From positions 1 through 16,254 of the forward strand of contig JASHUF010000170.1 of NCBI GenBank assembly GCA_030040175.1: 16,254 nucleotides of DNA, written 5' to 3'. The notes beneath the pieces are model-generated. The model was not told the origin of the DNA. It saw nothing but the letters and a program-made list of their open reading frames with translations, and did no database searches. Each line of letters begins with the position of its first letter. Within the stretch, counting starts at the first letter, position 1. Below, one piece after another: positions 6,857 to 14,189 of the stretch. Made by a program: the position numbers and the translations under genes. Source of the DNA: Acidobacteriaceae bacterium (GTDB lineage: Bacteria; Acidobacteriota; Terriglobia; Terriglobales; Acidobacteriaceae).

Positions 6857-7612
6857 ATGCGGGCAAGCACCATCGAGTTTCGTCTGCGCATGCCGATTAT
6901 GGTGGCACTGGTGGTGCTGGGTTTCTGGGCGCCGTGGCTCCAACTTCCTACCTTTGCCGCGCTCGATCTGGGACGAAGAATTCCGCTGCTCGAGTGGCTG
7001 GCGCTCGAGGTGAGCCGCGCCGGGCTGCTGCGGTTTACCTATGCTTCGCCGGCTGTGATCGGCGTGGCCATGGCGCTGGCGGCGCTGGGCGCGGGGCTGC
7101 GCGTGTGGGGCGCGGCGTACCTGGGTTATGACACGGTGCACCACGGCGCCATGCAGAGCGGCGCGGTGATGGCCGACGGGCCCTACCGGTTTGTGCGCAA
7201 TCCGCTGTATCTGGGTGGGTGGTGCATGATGGCGTCCATGGCTTTCCTGATGCCGCCCACCGGGGCGCTGGTGGCCATGGCGCTGCTGACGGTGTTTCTG
7301 TTGCGATTGATCCTGGCCGAAGAGGCGTTCCTCTCCGCAACGCTGGGCGAGCCGTACCGCGCTTATCTCAAGGCCGTGCCGCGGCTGATGCCGCGCCTGC
7401 GCGGGAGCCTGCCGCCGGCCGGACACAAGGCGCACTGGGGAGTGGCGCTGCTGACGGAGGTGAATCCGATCGGCGTGTTCCTCATCTACGCGGTGCTCGC
7501 GTGGCGGTACGACTACGAGCTGATGCTCAAGGCGGTCCTGGTAGTTTTTGGCGTGTCGCTGGTGGTGCGGGCGCTTGTGCCGCGCGCCAGGCCGAGCCCA
7601 AATCCGGCGTGA
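6857..7612 (+). CDS. Isoprenylcysteine carboxyl methyltransferase-like membrane protein
   Basis: The 251-residue product is mostly hydrophobic, with membrane segments near 12-32, 64-90, 119-153, 203-216 and 224-241. The diagnostic block is residues 108-121 (GPYRFVRNPLYLGG) followed by the EE pair at 155-156 and the end motif Y167-R-A-Y-L-K-A-V-P-R. This is the SAM-binding region of the ICMT / phospholipid methyltransferase superfamily. The substrate of bacterial members is mostly unknown; a lipid or small lipophilic acceptor at the inner membrane is plausible. The frame is open further upstream to 6686, but that stretch runs through the dispersed repeat. The start at 6857 has GGGAG 6 nt upstream and begins just before the first membrane helix. 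It converges on the DUF4260 gene with a 9-bp gap. Confidence 0.88.
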   Translation: MRASTIEFRLRMPIMVALVVLGFWAPWLQLPTFAALDLGRRIPLLEWLALEVSRAGLLRFTYASPAVIGVAMALAALGAGLRVWGAAYLGYDTVHHGAMQSGAVMADGPYRFVRNPLYLGGWCMMASMAFLMPPTGALVAMALLTVFLLRLILAEEAFLSATLGEPYRAYLKAVPRLMPRLRGSLPPAGHKAHWGVALLTEVNPIGVFLIYAVLAWRYDYELMLKAVLVVFGVSLVVRALVPRARPSPNPA

Positions 7613-7621
7613 GCGGGCAGA

Positions 7622-8035
7622 TCAACTGCGGATGCGGCCGAGATGCGTGAAGCCGAAGCCTTCGGCATATTTGAGGCCGTAGCCGAGGGTGCGATCGATG
7701 GCGATGTGATTGGCCCAGATGAGCGCGACGGGCACCAGCGGGCCTTGCGTGTGCGCGAGCAGCGCAACCAGCGCAAGAATGCCGGGAAGCAGATAGGTGT
7801 GAAACGCGTTGTACGTGCGCGCGCCGCGGCAGGGCGAAGCAAGATAGGCGAGGAGAGAAAGATCGGGTACGATCCACAGCGCAGCAAAGAGCCACCAGCG
7901 GGCGCCGGTGTGCGCGTAGAGCGCGGCGGTAAGAATGGCGACGGCGAAACCCTCGAGGCGCAGCAGAAGTACGACGGACGAAGCGCGCGCGGGCTCGCCC
8001 GCCGAGGATGCATGAAGCGCGGAAAAAGTTCCCAT
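7622..8035 (-). CDS. DUF4260 family membrane protein
   Basis: The 137-residue product matches my memory of DUF4260: LLRLEGFAVAILTAALYAH, WWLFAALWIVPDLSLLAYL, YNAFHTYLLPGILALVALL, and the conserved end HIAIDRTLGYGLKYAEGF followed by THLG. Four hydrophobic helices are visible at about 22-42, 47-65, 80-93 and 97-110. The biochemical role of the family is unknown to me. The ATG at 8033-8035 has little Shine-Dalgarno, and the first 20 or so residues are probably not part of the domain. It lies downstream of the HU gene on the same strand, but the terminator at 8115-8146 lies between them, so it likely has its own weak promoter or is read at low level. Confidence 0.85.
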   Translation of the reverse strand: MGTFSALHASSAGEPARASSVVLLLRLEGFAVAILTAALYAHTGARWWLFAALWIVPDLSLLAYLASPCRGARTYNAFHTYLLPGILALVALLAHTQGPLVPVALIWANHIAIDRTLGYGLKYAEGFGFTHLGRIRS

Positions 8036-8114
8036 GCCTGATGGGATGAGTGGAGCGGCCGGCGGAGTGCAGAAAATTCAGAAGGCGCCGCGCGCGCGAT
8101 GCGCCCTGAAGCGC

Positions 8115-8146
8115 AAAAAGGGAGAAACACGGCGGCTTCTCCCTTT
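8115..8146 (-). terminator. Rho-independent terminator of the HU gene
   Basis: Read on the minus strand, AAAGGGAGAA (8146-8137) pairs perfectly with TTCTCCCTTT (8126-8117) across a 10-nt loop, and five Ts (8119-8115) end the structure. It begins 24 nt after the HU stop codon. Confidence 0.8.
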
Positions 8147-8169
8147 GCGTGTGTGCGCAGTCCGGAAAG

Positions 8170-8466
8170 CTACTTTTTCGGAGGGGCGATCATGTCCTTG
8201 GCGGCCTTGGCGACGCGGAACTTGACCACGGTTTTGGCCTTGATCTTGATGGGCTGGCCGGTTTGCGGGTTGCGGCCCATGCGCGCCTTGCGCTCGGCCT
8301 TCACCAGGCGGCCGATGCCGGGGATGACGAAGACGCCGCTCTTCTTGGTCTCCTTGATGGCGGTCTCCGCAAGCAGATCAAGGAAGGCTGCCGATTGCTT
8401 GTTGGTGAGTTCGAGCTTCTCTGCCAGGTGCCGCGTGAGTGCGGTCTTGGTCAGTCCAGTTGCCAT
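8170..8466 (-). CDS. HU family DNA-binding protein
   Basis: This is a 98-residue nucleoid protein of the HU/IHF family, which binds and bends DNA as a dimer. The helical dimerisation part (MATGLTKTALTRHLAEKLEL onward, to about 43) is followed by V45-F-V-I-P-G-I-G-R-L and the beta-arm with the family signature GRNPQTGQPIKIKA (64-77); the arm-tip proline is P67. The basic C-terminal tail ends APPKK. Length is close to the family's roughly 90 residues. AAGGAG lies 8 nt before the ATG (8475-8480), a strong site consistent with high expression. Its own terminator follows, so it is a single-gene unit. HU and IHF subunits cannot be told apart reliably here, so no symbol is given. Confidence 0.95.
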   Translation of the reverse strand: MATGLTKTALTRHLAEKLELTNKQSAAFLDLLAETAIKETKKSGVFVIPGIGRLVKAERKARMGRNPQTGQPIKIKAKTVVKFRVAKAAKDMIAPPKK

Positions 8467-8592
8467 GTGATGTTCTCCTTCTGGGCGAGCCCTCGGGGCC
8501 GCCGGGATGACGGGCTTTCACCGCATGGGAGGGGGCGCGATCAAAGGACTGCCTGAGTGCGAAATACCTGTGTTCATGCGGCTCTTGAAGAA

Positions 8593-8628
8593 CCCTGCCG
8601 ATGGTTACAATGCGACGTGAGGGCAGGG
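8593..8628. repeat. Inverted repeat CCCTGCC-N22-GGCAGGG in the HU promoter region
   Basis: Perfect 7-bp arms at 8593-8599 and 8622-8628, 29 bp from start to start (nearly three helical turns), flank the place where the -10 would lie. It could be an operator or a leader stem; no regulator is identifiable. Confidence 0.45.
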
Positions 8629-8636
8629 AAAGTCAA
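8607..8636 (-). promoter_or_regulatory. Candidate HU promoter
   Basis: On the minus strand TTGACT (8636-8631) is a good -35. The only hexamer at normal spacing (18 bp) is CATTGT (8612-8607), a weak -10; the nearby TGTAAC is too far away. The -35 is downstream of AT-rich DNA, which supports a promoter here, but the exact -10 is unsure. Confidence 0.35.
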
Positions 8637-8787
8637 GGCAAAAAGCCTGATTTCCACAGGTTTTCTGCGGGTTTTGCATCAAATTAGCTAAATTTACGGG
8701 TATTTTTGGGGTTTTTCTGGTTTCGATGCGGTAAAACTGCGGTCCGGAGCGGGTTTTGCGCGGCGAGCGGTGAGCGAAAAATTCGAG

Positions 8788-9531
8788 CTAATGCAGGCCG
8801 AAAAGCACCTTTCTCCGGGGCGCCTGCGCTTGGGCGATGGGCGTGTTGAGCGCGTCGACGATGGGCGCGGCGATTTTGAAATGCCGGATGATGACGCCGG
8901 CGAAATCGGGTTTGAGCGCGGCTGGCGCGGGCAGCGTGGCGGCGAGTCCCCACTGGCGGCAGCGGATGAGATCGAGCGCCGGGTGGTCAGTTGGAAATCC
9001 TTGGGGCGGGCGGGTGAGCGCGTTGCCTTCGAATTCCTCGAATGTACTCCGCACCTTTGGATTCTGGAGCAGTTTGCGAAACTCTTTGTGGTGATCGAGG
9101 AGCCAGTGGCGGATCTGCGCGAGCTGGTCTTTCTCCGGCATGTAAGAGCCGGCCGCGATGACGACCTCTTTCGCGCTCACGTGGAAGTAATAGCCGGCGC
9201 CGGAGGTCTTCGCCAAGCCTTGATGCGACCACCAGGCGGCCACGTGGGTTTTGTAGGGACGCTTGTCCGAAGAGAAGCGCGTGTCGCGATAAATCCTGAA
9301 CAGAGACTTTTCCGCGGGCCGCACGAAGGCGGGGGCGAAGCCGGTCATGGCGTCCGTAACCTTGCGCACGATGGCGAGCATGGGCTCGCGCAGCTCGGCT
9401 TCAAACTCTGCCTTGCGCGGCTGAAACCAGTCGCGGTCATTGTGCTTGGCCAGGTTGCGCAGGAAGGTGAGGGCCGCGGGACGGAGGTAAGGGAGAGCGG
9501 CGGACGGCGCGGGGTTTTTCTTTGAGGCCAT
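8788..9531 (-). CDS. DUF2461 family protein
   Basis: The 247-residue cytoplasmic-looking protein has no signal peptide or membrane helix. It carries the marks of DUF2461 (TIGR02453): N-terminal ALTFLRNLAKHNDRDWFQPR, the highly conserved FRIYRDTRFSSDKRPYKTH at 78-96, GAGYYFHVSAKEVVIAAGSY (split by the edge of a strand pair), the central KLLQNPKVRSTFEE, and PKGF-like PPQGFPTDHPALDLIR. Its biochemical activity is not known to me. The ATG at 9529-9531 has no Shine-Dalgarno, but TACACT ends 10 nt upstream, so the message may be nearly leaderless. It is divergent from the gene at 9585, 53 bp away, and ends 322 bp before the HU start on the same strand. Confidence 0.92.
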   Translation of the reverse strand: MASKKNPAPSAALPYLRPAALTFLRNLAKHNDRDWFQPRKAEFEAELREPMLAIVRKVTDAMTGFAPAFVRPAEKSLFRIYRDTRFSSDKRPYKTHVAAWWSHQGLAKTSGAGYYFHVSAKEVVIAAGSYMPEKDQLAQIRHWLLDHHKEFRKLLQNPKVRSTFEEFEGNALTRPPQGFPTDHPALDLIRCRQWGLAATLPAPAALKPDFAGVIIRHFKIAAPIVDALNTPIAQAQAPRRKVLFGLH

Positions 9532-9541
9532 GACAAAGAAA

Positions 9542-9547
9542 AGTGTA
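9542..9547 (-). promoter_or_regulatory. -10-like TACACT just upstream of the DUF2461 gene
   Basis: TACACT on the minus strand ends 10 nt before the ATG, placing a transcript start within a few bases of the start codon. No -35 match and no Shine-Dalgarno are seen. Confidence 0.4.
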
Positions 9548-9584
9548 TCGTTAATCGGGCTGAGGAGAGTGCCGGAGTGGCGTT

Positions 9585-10016
9585 GTGAAAACGAAACAAT
9601 TCTTTCGGTTCATCCTGTTGCTGGCCTTTTTGCTTCAGACTGGTTTCGCAGCGGATCCCCCGAAGATCTCTATCCGCCAACTGAAGACGATTCTCCGTGA
9701 CCAGGGCTTTAGCGGAGCACTCGATCGAGACGCGAGTTTTCGCAGCCTTGGAGTCTTCGATTGCGGAGCTAACAAATATCGGACTTTCTACTTCGTTTGG
9801 TCCGAGACACGTCCAGATGGCAGCCCCGGACACGGGCAGCAGCGAATCATATTCATCGGCGCTGGGAACAAGTATTTTGGCTCCTACTCGATCGAAGATC
9901 CGCCAATTCGTGTAACGCGCGACGTCATTGTTGTTTCGAGCGATGCGTACGGTCGAAACGAGATTCGCTGTGCAGATGGCGAGCCTTCAAGCGATTACAA
10001 CTCTTTTGGAAAATGA
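9585..10016 (+). CDS. Small secreted protein of unknown function
   Basis: The 143-residue product is not one I recognise. Residues 1-22 form a clear signal peptide (MKTKQFFRF, hydrophobic ILLLAFLLQTG, cut after FA), so the mature protein of about 121 residues is exported. The mature part is polar, with strand-like stretches (YRTFYFVWSE, QRIIFIGAG, DVIVVSSD). It has two cysteines, C60 and C129, that could form a disulfide. The GTG start has GGAG 7 nt upstream (9574-9577) and is the start that gives the signal peptide. Base use is visibly less GC-rich than in the flanking genes, which hints at recent acquisition or weak selection. It converges with trxC (82-bp gap, no terminator seen). Confidence 0.78.
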   Translation: MKTKQFFRFILLLAFLLQTGFAADPPKISIRQLKTILRDQGFSGALDRDASFRSLGVFDCGANKYRTFYFVWSETRPDGSPGHGQQRIIFIGAGNKYFGSYSIEDPPIRVTRDVIVVSSDAYGRNEIRCADGEPSSDYNSFGK

Positions 10017-10098
10017 AGTCGACAGAACGTAAGCATGTCCGATTTTGTGCTTCCTGATTCCCTAAATCGAACCCCGGAGTGCCCGCGGGACAGCGGAG

Positions 10099-10530
10099 CT
10101 ACGCGGCGCGCGCCAGCCAGCCCTTCATCGTCTCTGCGTTCACCAGGCCGGCCTGCTGGAACTGCAGTTTGCCGCTGGCGAAGACCGCAAAGTTGGGAAT
10201 GCCCTGCACGTTGAAGCGCGCGGCGAGATCGTGATGCAGGTCCGTATCGACCTTGAGCACGACGGCGCGGCCGGCGAGATCGCGGGCCACCTGCTCCACG
10301 TGCGGCGCGGCCATGCGGCAGGGACCGCACCACGCGGCCCAGAAATCCACCAGCACGGGGACCTTGCTCTCGTTCACGATCTCATCGAACTCCGCCGGGC
10401 CGACGGCGATGGGTTCATCGATGGGCGGCAGTGGAGATTTGCAGGCGCCGCATTTGCCGCTGTCGGCGAGATGCTTGGCGGGAATGCGATTCGGCCTTCC
10501 GCAGGAGGGGCAGTTTCGAACGATGGGCAT
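10099..10530 (-). CDS. trxC: Thioredoxin-2 (zinc-binding thioredoxin)
   Basis: The 143-residue protein reduces disulfides in the cytoplasm. It has the two-part layout of thioredoxin-2: an N-terminal zinc ribbon with C7-P-S-C10 and C27-G-A-C30, then a thioredoxin domain with W67-C68-G-P-C71 and the cis-proline region GIPNF (P112). The reading frame continues upstream to an ATG at 10563, but that would add MNCILKIEDRE with no good ribosome site. The ATG at 10528-10530 has GAGGA 7 nt upstream (10538-10542) and matches the family N-terminus, so I use it. It lies 46 bp after ruvA on the same strand and may share its transcript. E. coli trxC is regulated by OxyR; no such site is recognisable here. 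Confidence 0.95.
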   Translation of the reverse strand: MPIVRNCPSCGRPNRIPAKHLADSGKCGACKSPLPPIDEPIAVGPAEFDEIVNESKVPVLVDFWAAWCGPCRMAAPHVEQVARDLAGRAVVLKVDTDLHHDLAARFNVQGIPNFAVFASGKLQFQQAGLVNAETMKGWLARAA

Positions 10531-10576
10531 TTCTCGATCCTCAATTTTCAAGATGCAATTCAAATCCTATTCGCCG

Positions 10577-11167
10577 CTAGCGGATGATCTTGAGCGCGGC
10601 GCGGAAGAGGCCGTCGAAGTCAGCAGCCAGCGCCTTGTCTTTGGCGACGGCCTGCCCGATGGCTTTTTCCGCCGCCTGGCGCTGGTAGCCGAGATTGACG
10701 AGCGCGGAGAGCACGTCGTCGACGGCGGGGCCTTGCACGGCGGCGGGCGCGGGGGCGACGGCGAAGTCGTCGAGCTTGTCTTTGAGCTCGACCACGAGCC
10801 GCTCGGCGAGTTTTTTGCCTACGCCGGGAATGCGGACCAGTTGCGCGTGATCCTGCCCACGGATCGCCTGCACGGTGCGCTCGCTGGAAAGGCCGCTCAG
10901 GATCTTGATGGCCAGCTTGGGGCCGACGCCGCTGACGGTGATGAGCCGCTCAAATAATCGTTTCTCTTCGCGGTCGAGAAAGCCGAAGAGAGCGAGCTGG
11001 TCTTCTGCGACCTGGGTGTGGATGTGGAGGGAGACCTCGGCGCCGAGCGAGGGCAGCGCGGTGAAGGTCGGGACGGAGATGGCCACGTCATAGCCGACGC
11101 CGGCGGCCTCGACGATGGCCTGGCCGGGTTCTTTGTGGATGAGCTTGCCGCGCAGGTGAGCGATCAT
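10577..11167 (-). CDS. ruvA: Holliday junction branch migration protein RuvA
   Basis: RuvA binds four-way DNA junctions as a tetramer and loads the RuvB motor during recombination and repair. The 196-residue product has the N-terminal OB domain (MIAHLRGKLIHKEPGQAIVE onward), the conserved EDQLALFGFLDREEKRLFERL at about 55-75 (split at the domain boundary), two helix-hairpin-helix motifs (VSGVGPKLAIKIL at 78-90 and IPGVGKKLAERLVVEL at 113-128) and the C-terminal domain III (DDVLSALVNLGYQRQAAEKAI). An upstream in-frame ATG at 11224 would add 19 residues foreign to the family, so 11167 is chosen; its Shine-Dalgarno is weak. ruvB and ruvC are not adjacent; trxC follows instead. Confidence 0.97.
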   Translation of the reverse strand: MIAHLRGKLIHKEPGQAIVEAAGVGYDVAISVPTFTALPSLGAEVSLHIHTQVAEDQLALFGFLDREEKRLFERLITVSGVGPKLAIKILSGLSSERTVQAIRGQDHAQLVRIPGVGKKLAERLVVELKDKLDDFAVAPAPAAVQGPAVDDVLSALVNLGYQRQAAEKAIGQAVAKDKALAADFDGLFRAALKIIR

Positions 11168-11287
11168 GCGAATTCCGGAAGGAACGGAGGCAGAGTGAAA
11201 CGCTGCTCGCGCCCTCGTCCCCATACTACAGACCGCACGGCGCGGCCGGGCGAGGCCAGTGACTCCTTTGCCAACAATTTTGATTAC

Positions 11288-11315
11288 TTGACTCGACAGG
11301 GTTTCGGGCTATGCT
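11288..11315 (+). promoter_or_regulatory. Sigma-70-type promoter for the patatin-like gene
   Basis: TTGACT (11288-11293) and TATGCT (11310-11315) are 16 bp apart. Transcription would start near 11322, giving a leader of about 160 nt that contains two consecutive hairpins. Confidence 0.5.
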
Positions 11316-11341
11316 TGGTTTACTCATCCGTTCCTTCGTAC

Positions 11342-11374
11342 CTTTGCTGCGCAAAGAATCCCGCATTCTGCGGG
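11342..11374 (+). promoter_or_regulatory. Two adjacent hairpins in the leader of the patatin-like gene
   Basis: CTTTGC-TGC-GCAAAG (11342-11356) and CCCGCA-TTC-TGCGGG (11360-11374) are perfect 6-bp stems with 3-nt loops, separated by 3 nt. No T-run follows, so this is not a plain terminator. It may be a leader control element or a dispersed repeat. Confidence 0.55.
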
Positions 11375-11480
11375 GGCGCACATCGCCGGCAGTTCCCGCG
11401 GGCCCGCTCCGGCATTTCCCCGTTCAATCGCAAAGCGGCTGGAGAGTTCCTGAGGCCGTTTCCGTTCGAGAGGTGGAATC

Positions 11481-14189
11481 ATGTGGATGAAGATGGTTGC
11501 ATTGGTCCTGGTCGTCCTCGGGTTCATCTTCCGCAGGCGCCTGGCCAACTGGGCACGCTATCTCTATTTCCTGCGCTTCGCCATCCTGCTGTGGTGTTTC
11601 CCGCTGCTCCTGGTGTGGGCCAACACCACCGGCGCGCGGTCGCTGGTGAGCGGAATCGTGACGCCCTCGCGCTGCGTGCAATATCTGTGCGCGGCGTTTT
11701 TTCTGGTTTCGTCGAGCTTTGTGGCGCTGATTCTGGCGCGCATCGTCGTCATCAACGGAGAGGAGCGATTTGGCCATGCATCTCCGCCGCTGCTCAGCCG
11801 GCTGCTGGCGGACGAGAAAAACGAAAACCTGCACCTGCAATGGCTGGCTCCCTTCGCGGCGCAACTGAACAACGCCATCGTGTTCTGGTACATGCTGGCG
11901 AACGGGGGCAATGAAGGCGTGGACCGGGGCCAGATTGCAAAAGGGCTGGCCGGGGGCGCGGGGTGCGCACTGCTGTTCTGGTACATCGTGAACCTGATCT
12001 ACTACCTCACTTACCGGCCGGCCGCGGGCGCGAGCGTGACCGCAGGGCAGATTGGACGGGCGGCTGCGCGGACGCTGCTGTTTCCGCGCAGCTGGCTGCT
12101 GTTGAGCCGGGGCGAGCGCCGCACCGGGTTCGGCGATGTGCTGGAAGCAGCGGAGCTGCGCGTGTCACTGAAATGGATCAAGTACTTCGTCCAGGTTCCG
12201 GGGTACCGCTGGGCGCCGCATGGAGATCTTTATGAAGGGCACTATCTCTCGCTGCTGGCCGCGCTGGGATTCCTGGCGCTGTACCTGGCGTTGTGGCCGT
12301 TGACGGCGCCGGTGGCCGTTCACGGCTGGTCGCTGATTGCGGTGATCGGCTACATTGCAGGCGGGGTGATTGTTGCCGGCGCAGTATGGACGGCCAGGAT
12401 CAAAGACCCTGCAAAGGAGGAGCGAGACCGGCTTCCCCAGTTACGCAAGAGGCTGCTGATCTGGAAGCTTGTGCTCACGGTGGCCATCCTTGGATTTGCC
12501 GCCGTGATCCCCGCGCTCTACTACCGGGCCGATGCCGAGCGCTTTCCCATCCTCGCGCTGGTGCTGATTCTGACCATTTCGAGTTCGTGGACACTGGCCG
12601 GGGCAGCCTTCTTTGCGGACCGGTACCGGGTGCCGGTGCTGACGGCGATCCTGGTGCTGACAGTGGCGCCGCGGATGCTGCATTGGGATGCGGGCAAAGA
12701 GGAACATTATCTTTCGACGGCGCAGAGTGGCCAGGAAATCGTTCTGCCCACGCCGAGAGAGGTTCTGATTGCGAGGAGCGATGGCCATCCGCTGATCGTG
12801 GTTACTTCCACAGGAGGAGGGATTCATGCGGCGGCGTGGACGACAGCGGTGCTGGGGAACCTGGAGAAGGAGTTTGCCGGCGGAGCAAAACCGGAGGTGT
12901 TTCACGATCACCTGCTCCTGCTGAGCACCGTCTCGGGAGGGAGCTCAGGGCTCTACGCGTATTTGCGAGAACTGAACGTGGCCAGGAACAAAGGCACGCC
13001 CGACTGGGACCGCATGCGCACGGTGGCCAGCTGCTCGAGCCTGGAGGCGGTGGGTTGGGGGCTGGTTTACTACGACATTCCCAAGGCGTTTGTGCCCTTC
13101 ATCCCCTATTGGAAATCACCTTCCCCGGGCGTGAACGATCTGCCCGGGACGCCGCTCGCCAAGGACCGCACCTGGGCGCTGCGAAGGGCGTTTGCACGCA
13201 ACCTCGACGATCCGTTCTGCGCTCTCGATGCGAACACCGGGCGGGACATTGCCATGCCGGAGCTCGAGGCGGTGGAGGATTTGCACAGAGCCAGCGAGAC
13301 AGGACTGACACTGACGAGCCTGCCGGCGAAGGATGGCGCCTATCCGGCCGTCAGCATGAATACGACCACAGTCGAAGACGGGGAGCGGTTCCTGCTGGCC
13401 AACTACAAAATCCCCGAGGACGTGATGCCCGAGCCGGGACCCGACTACAGGGCGCGGTCGTTCCTGGCGACCTTCGCGCCGAAGGAGCAAGAAGCCGGCC
13501 AGTGGCCGGATCTGCCGCTGGCCACGGCGGCGCAGATGTCGGCCACGTTTCCTTATGTTTCGTCCCAGGCGCGCGCGCCATGGGCCCTGGACAACGCGCC
13601 GGACAGCGTGCACTTTGCCGACGGAGGCTACTACGACAACGACGGGACGGCGACCGCGATCGAGTTCCTGCGTTACGCGCTGACGGCACGGAACGCGAAC
13701 GACAAGGGGCCGCAGGGCAAGCTCCGCATCCTGCTCATCGAAATTCGCAACAGCGACGACATTGCGGGCAGCAGCGGAGACGAGACGCCGGACCACACCT
13801 TCGACGCGAACGGGAAGGCCGACCGGTTGTGGAACCTGCTCGATCAGGTTGCGGGCCCGCTCGAAGGATTCTGGAATGCCGGGCACGGAAGCGGCACGGC
13901 GCGGGACCAGGCGGGACTGGAGCTTCTGGAACACGCTTACAGCGCGCAGCTTGAAATGCACGCGATTGTGTTCGGGGACACCTGTGCAAAAACGAGGGCG
14001 AAGACTGACCCGCTGAACTGGTCGCTGACGCCCGTGCAGCAGCAGGAAGTGGCCGCTACTGCGAACGAAGTCGCAATGAAGGCGCGCTACGCGAAGGCGA
14101 AGGAGTGGTTCGATGCGCCGGAAAGCGCCTGGGAGCACGCCGCCGGCATTGAAGATGCATTGCCGCAAGCGGACTGCACGAGTCAGTGA
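11481..14189 (+). CDS. Polytopic membrane protein with C-terminal patatin-like phospholipase domain
   Basis: The 902-residue product has two halves. Residues 1-400 carry about ten hydrophobic segments (near 5-17, 31-48, 66-90, 125-140, 155-178, 255-277, 281-303, 328-347, 355-378, 384-400). Residues about 425-830 resemble a patatin-like / cPLA2-type lipase: oxyanion-loop glycines in TSTGGGIHAAAW (G445-G447), nucleophile elbow LSTVSGGSSG with S485, and the catalytic aspartate in FADGG (D714), the Ser-Asp dyad order of the family. The elbow has T483 where the usual GxSxG has glycine. The likely role is hydrolysis of membrane lipid acyl esters at the inner membrane; substrate and side of the membrane are unknown. 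The Shine-Dalgarno AGAGGTGG is close upstream of the ATG. The gene is single, and its stop overlaps the kbl-like gene's stop by 7 bp. Confidence 0.9.
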   Translation: MWMKMVALVLVVLGFIFRRRLANWARYLYFLRFAILLWCFPLLLVWANTTGARSLVSGIVTPSRCVQYLCAAFFLVSSSFVALILARIVVINGEERFGHASPPLLSRLLADEKNENLHLQWLAPFAAQLNNAIVFWYMLANGGNEGVDRGQIAKGLAGGAGCALLFWYIVNLIYYLTYRPAAGASVTAGQIGRAAARTLLFPRSWLLLSRGERRTGFGDVLEAAELRVSLKWIKYFVQVPGYRWAPHGDLYEGHYLSLLAALGFLALYLALWPLTAPVAVHGWSLIAVIGYIAGGVIVAGAVWTARIKDPAKEERDRLPQLRKRLLIWKLVLTVAILGFAAVIPALYYRADAERFPILALVLILTISSSWTLAGAAFFADRYRVPVLTAILVLTVAPRMLHWDAGKEEHYLSTAQSGQEIVLPTPREVLIARSDGHPLIVVTSTGGGIHAAAWTTAVLGNLEKEFAGGAKPEVFHDHLLLLSTVSGGSSGLYAYLRELNVARNKGTPDWDRMRTVASCSSLEAVGWGLVYYDIPKAFVPFIPYWKSPSPGVNDLPGTPLAKDRTWALRRAFARNLDDPFCALDANTGRDIAMPELEAVEDLHRASETGLTLTSLPAKDGAYPAVSMNTTTVEDGERFLLANYKIPEDVMPEPGPDYRARSFLATFAPKEQEAGQWPDLPLATAAQMSATFPYVSSQARAPWALDNAPDSVHFADGGYYDNDGTATAIEFLRYALTARNANDKGPQGKLRILLIEIRNSDDIAGSSGDETPDHTFDANGKADRLWNLLDQVAGPLEGFWNAGHGSGTARDQAGLELLEHAYSAQLEMHAIVFGDTCAKTRAKTDPLNWSLTPVQQQEVAATANEVAMKARYAKAKEWFDAPESAWEHAAGIEDALPQADCTSQ

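Larger units (their letters stand above)
8467..8787 (-). other. Intergenic region carrying the HU promoter
   Basis: These 321 bp hold no gene that I can support. The part at 8640-8730 is AT-rich with T and A runs (for example AAATTAGCTAAATTTA), as in an upstream element for a strong promoter. The HU leader, the inverted repeat at 8593-8628 and the -35-like TTGACT listed separately lie here. Confidence 0.6.
11168..11480. other. Divergent intergenic region between ruvA and the patatin-like gene
   Basis: These 313 bp carry no gene that I can support. The right half holds the promoter (11288-11315) and the tandem hairpins (11342-11374) for the gene at 11481. A ruvA promoter must lie in the left part, but I see no convincing -35/-10 pair for it. 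Confidence 0.6.

Noticed and set aside
11342..11374. Terminator ahead of the patatin-like gene
   Set aside because: The hairpins are short and no T-run follows on either strand.
12293..13954. Long open frame of 553 codons on the plus strand
   Set aside because: It is a shifted-frame shadow of the 902-residue gene, rich in Arg/Gly/Ala as expected from high GC, with no domain sense.
11481..14189. Anti-phage (CBASS-like) patatin effector
   Set aside because: No cyclic-nucleotide synthase of the CD-NTase type, HORMA, TRIP13 or other defence gene is adjacent; the neighbours are ruvA, trxC and a kbl-like enzyme.
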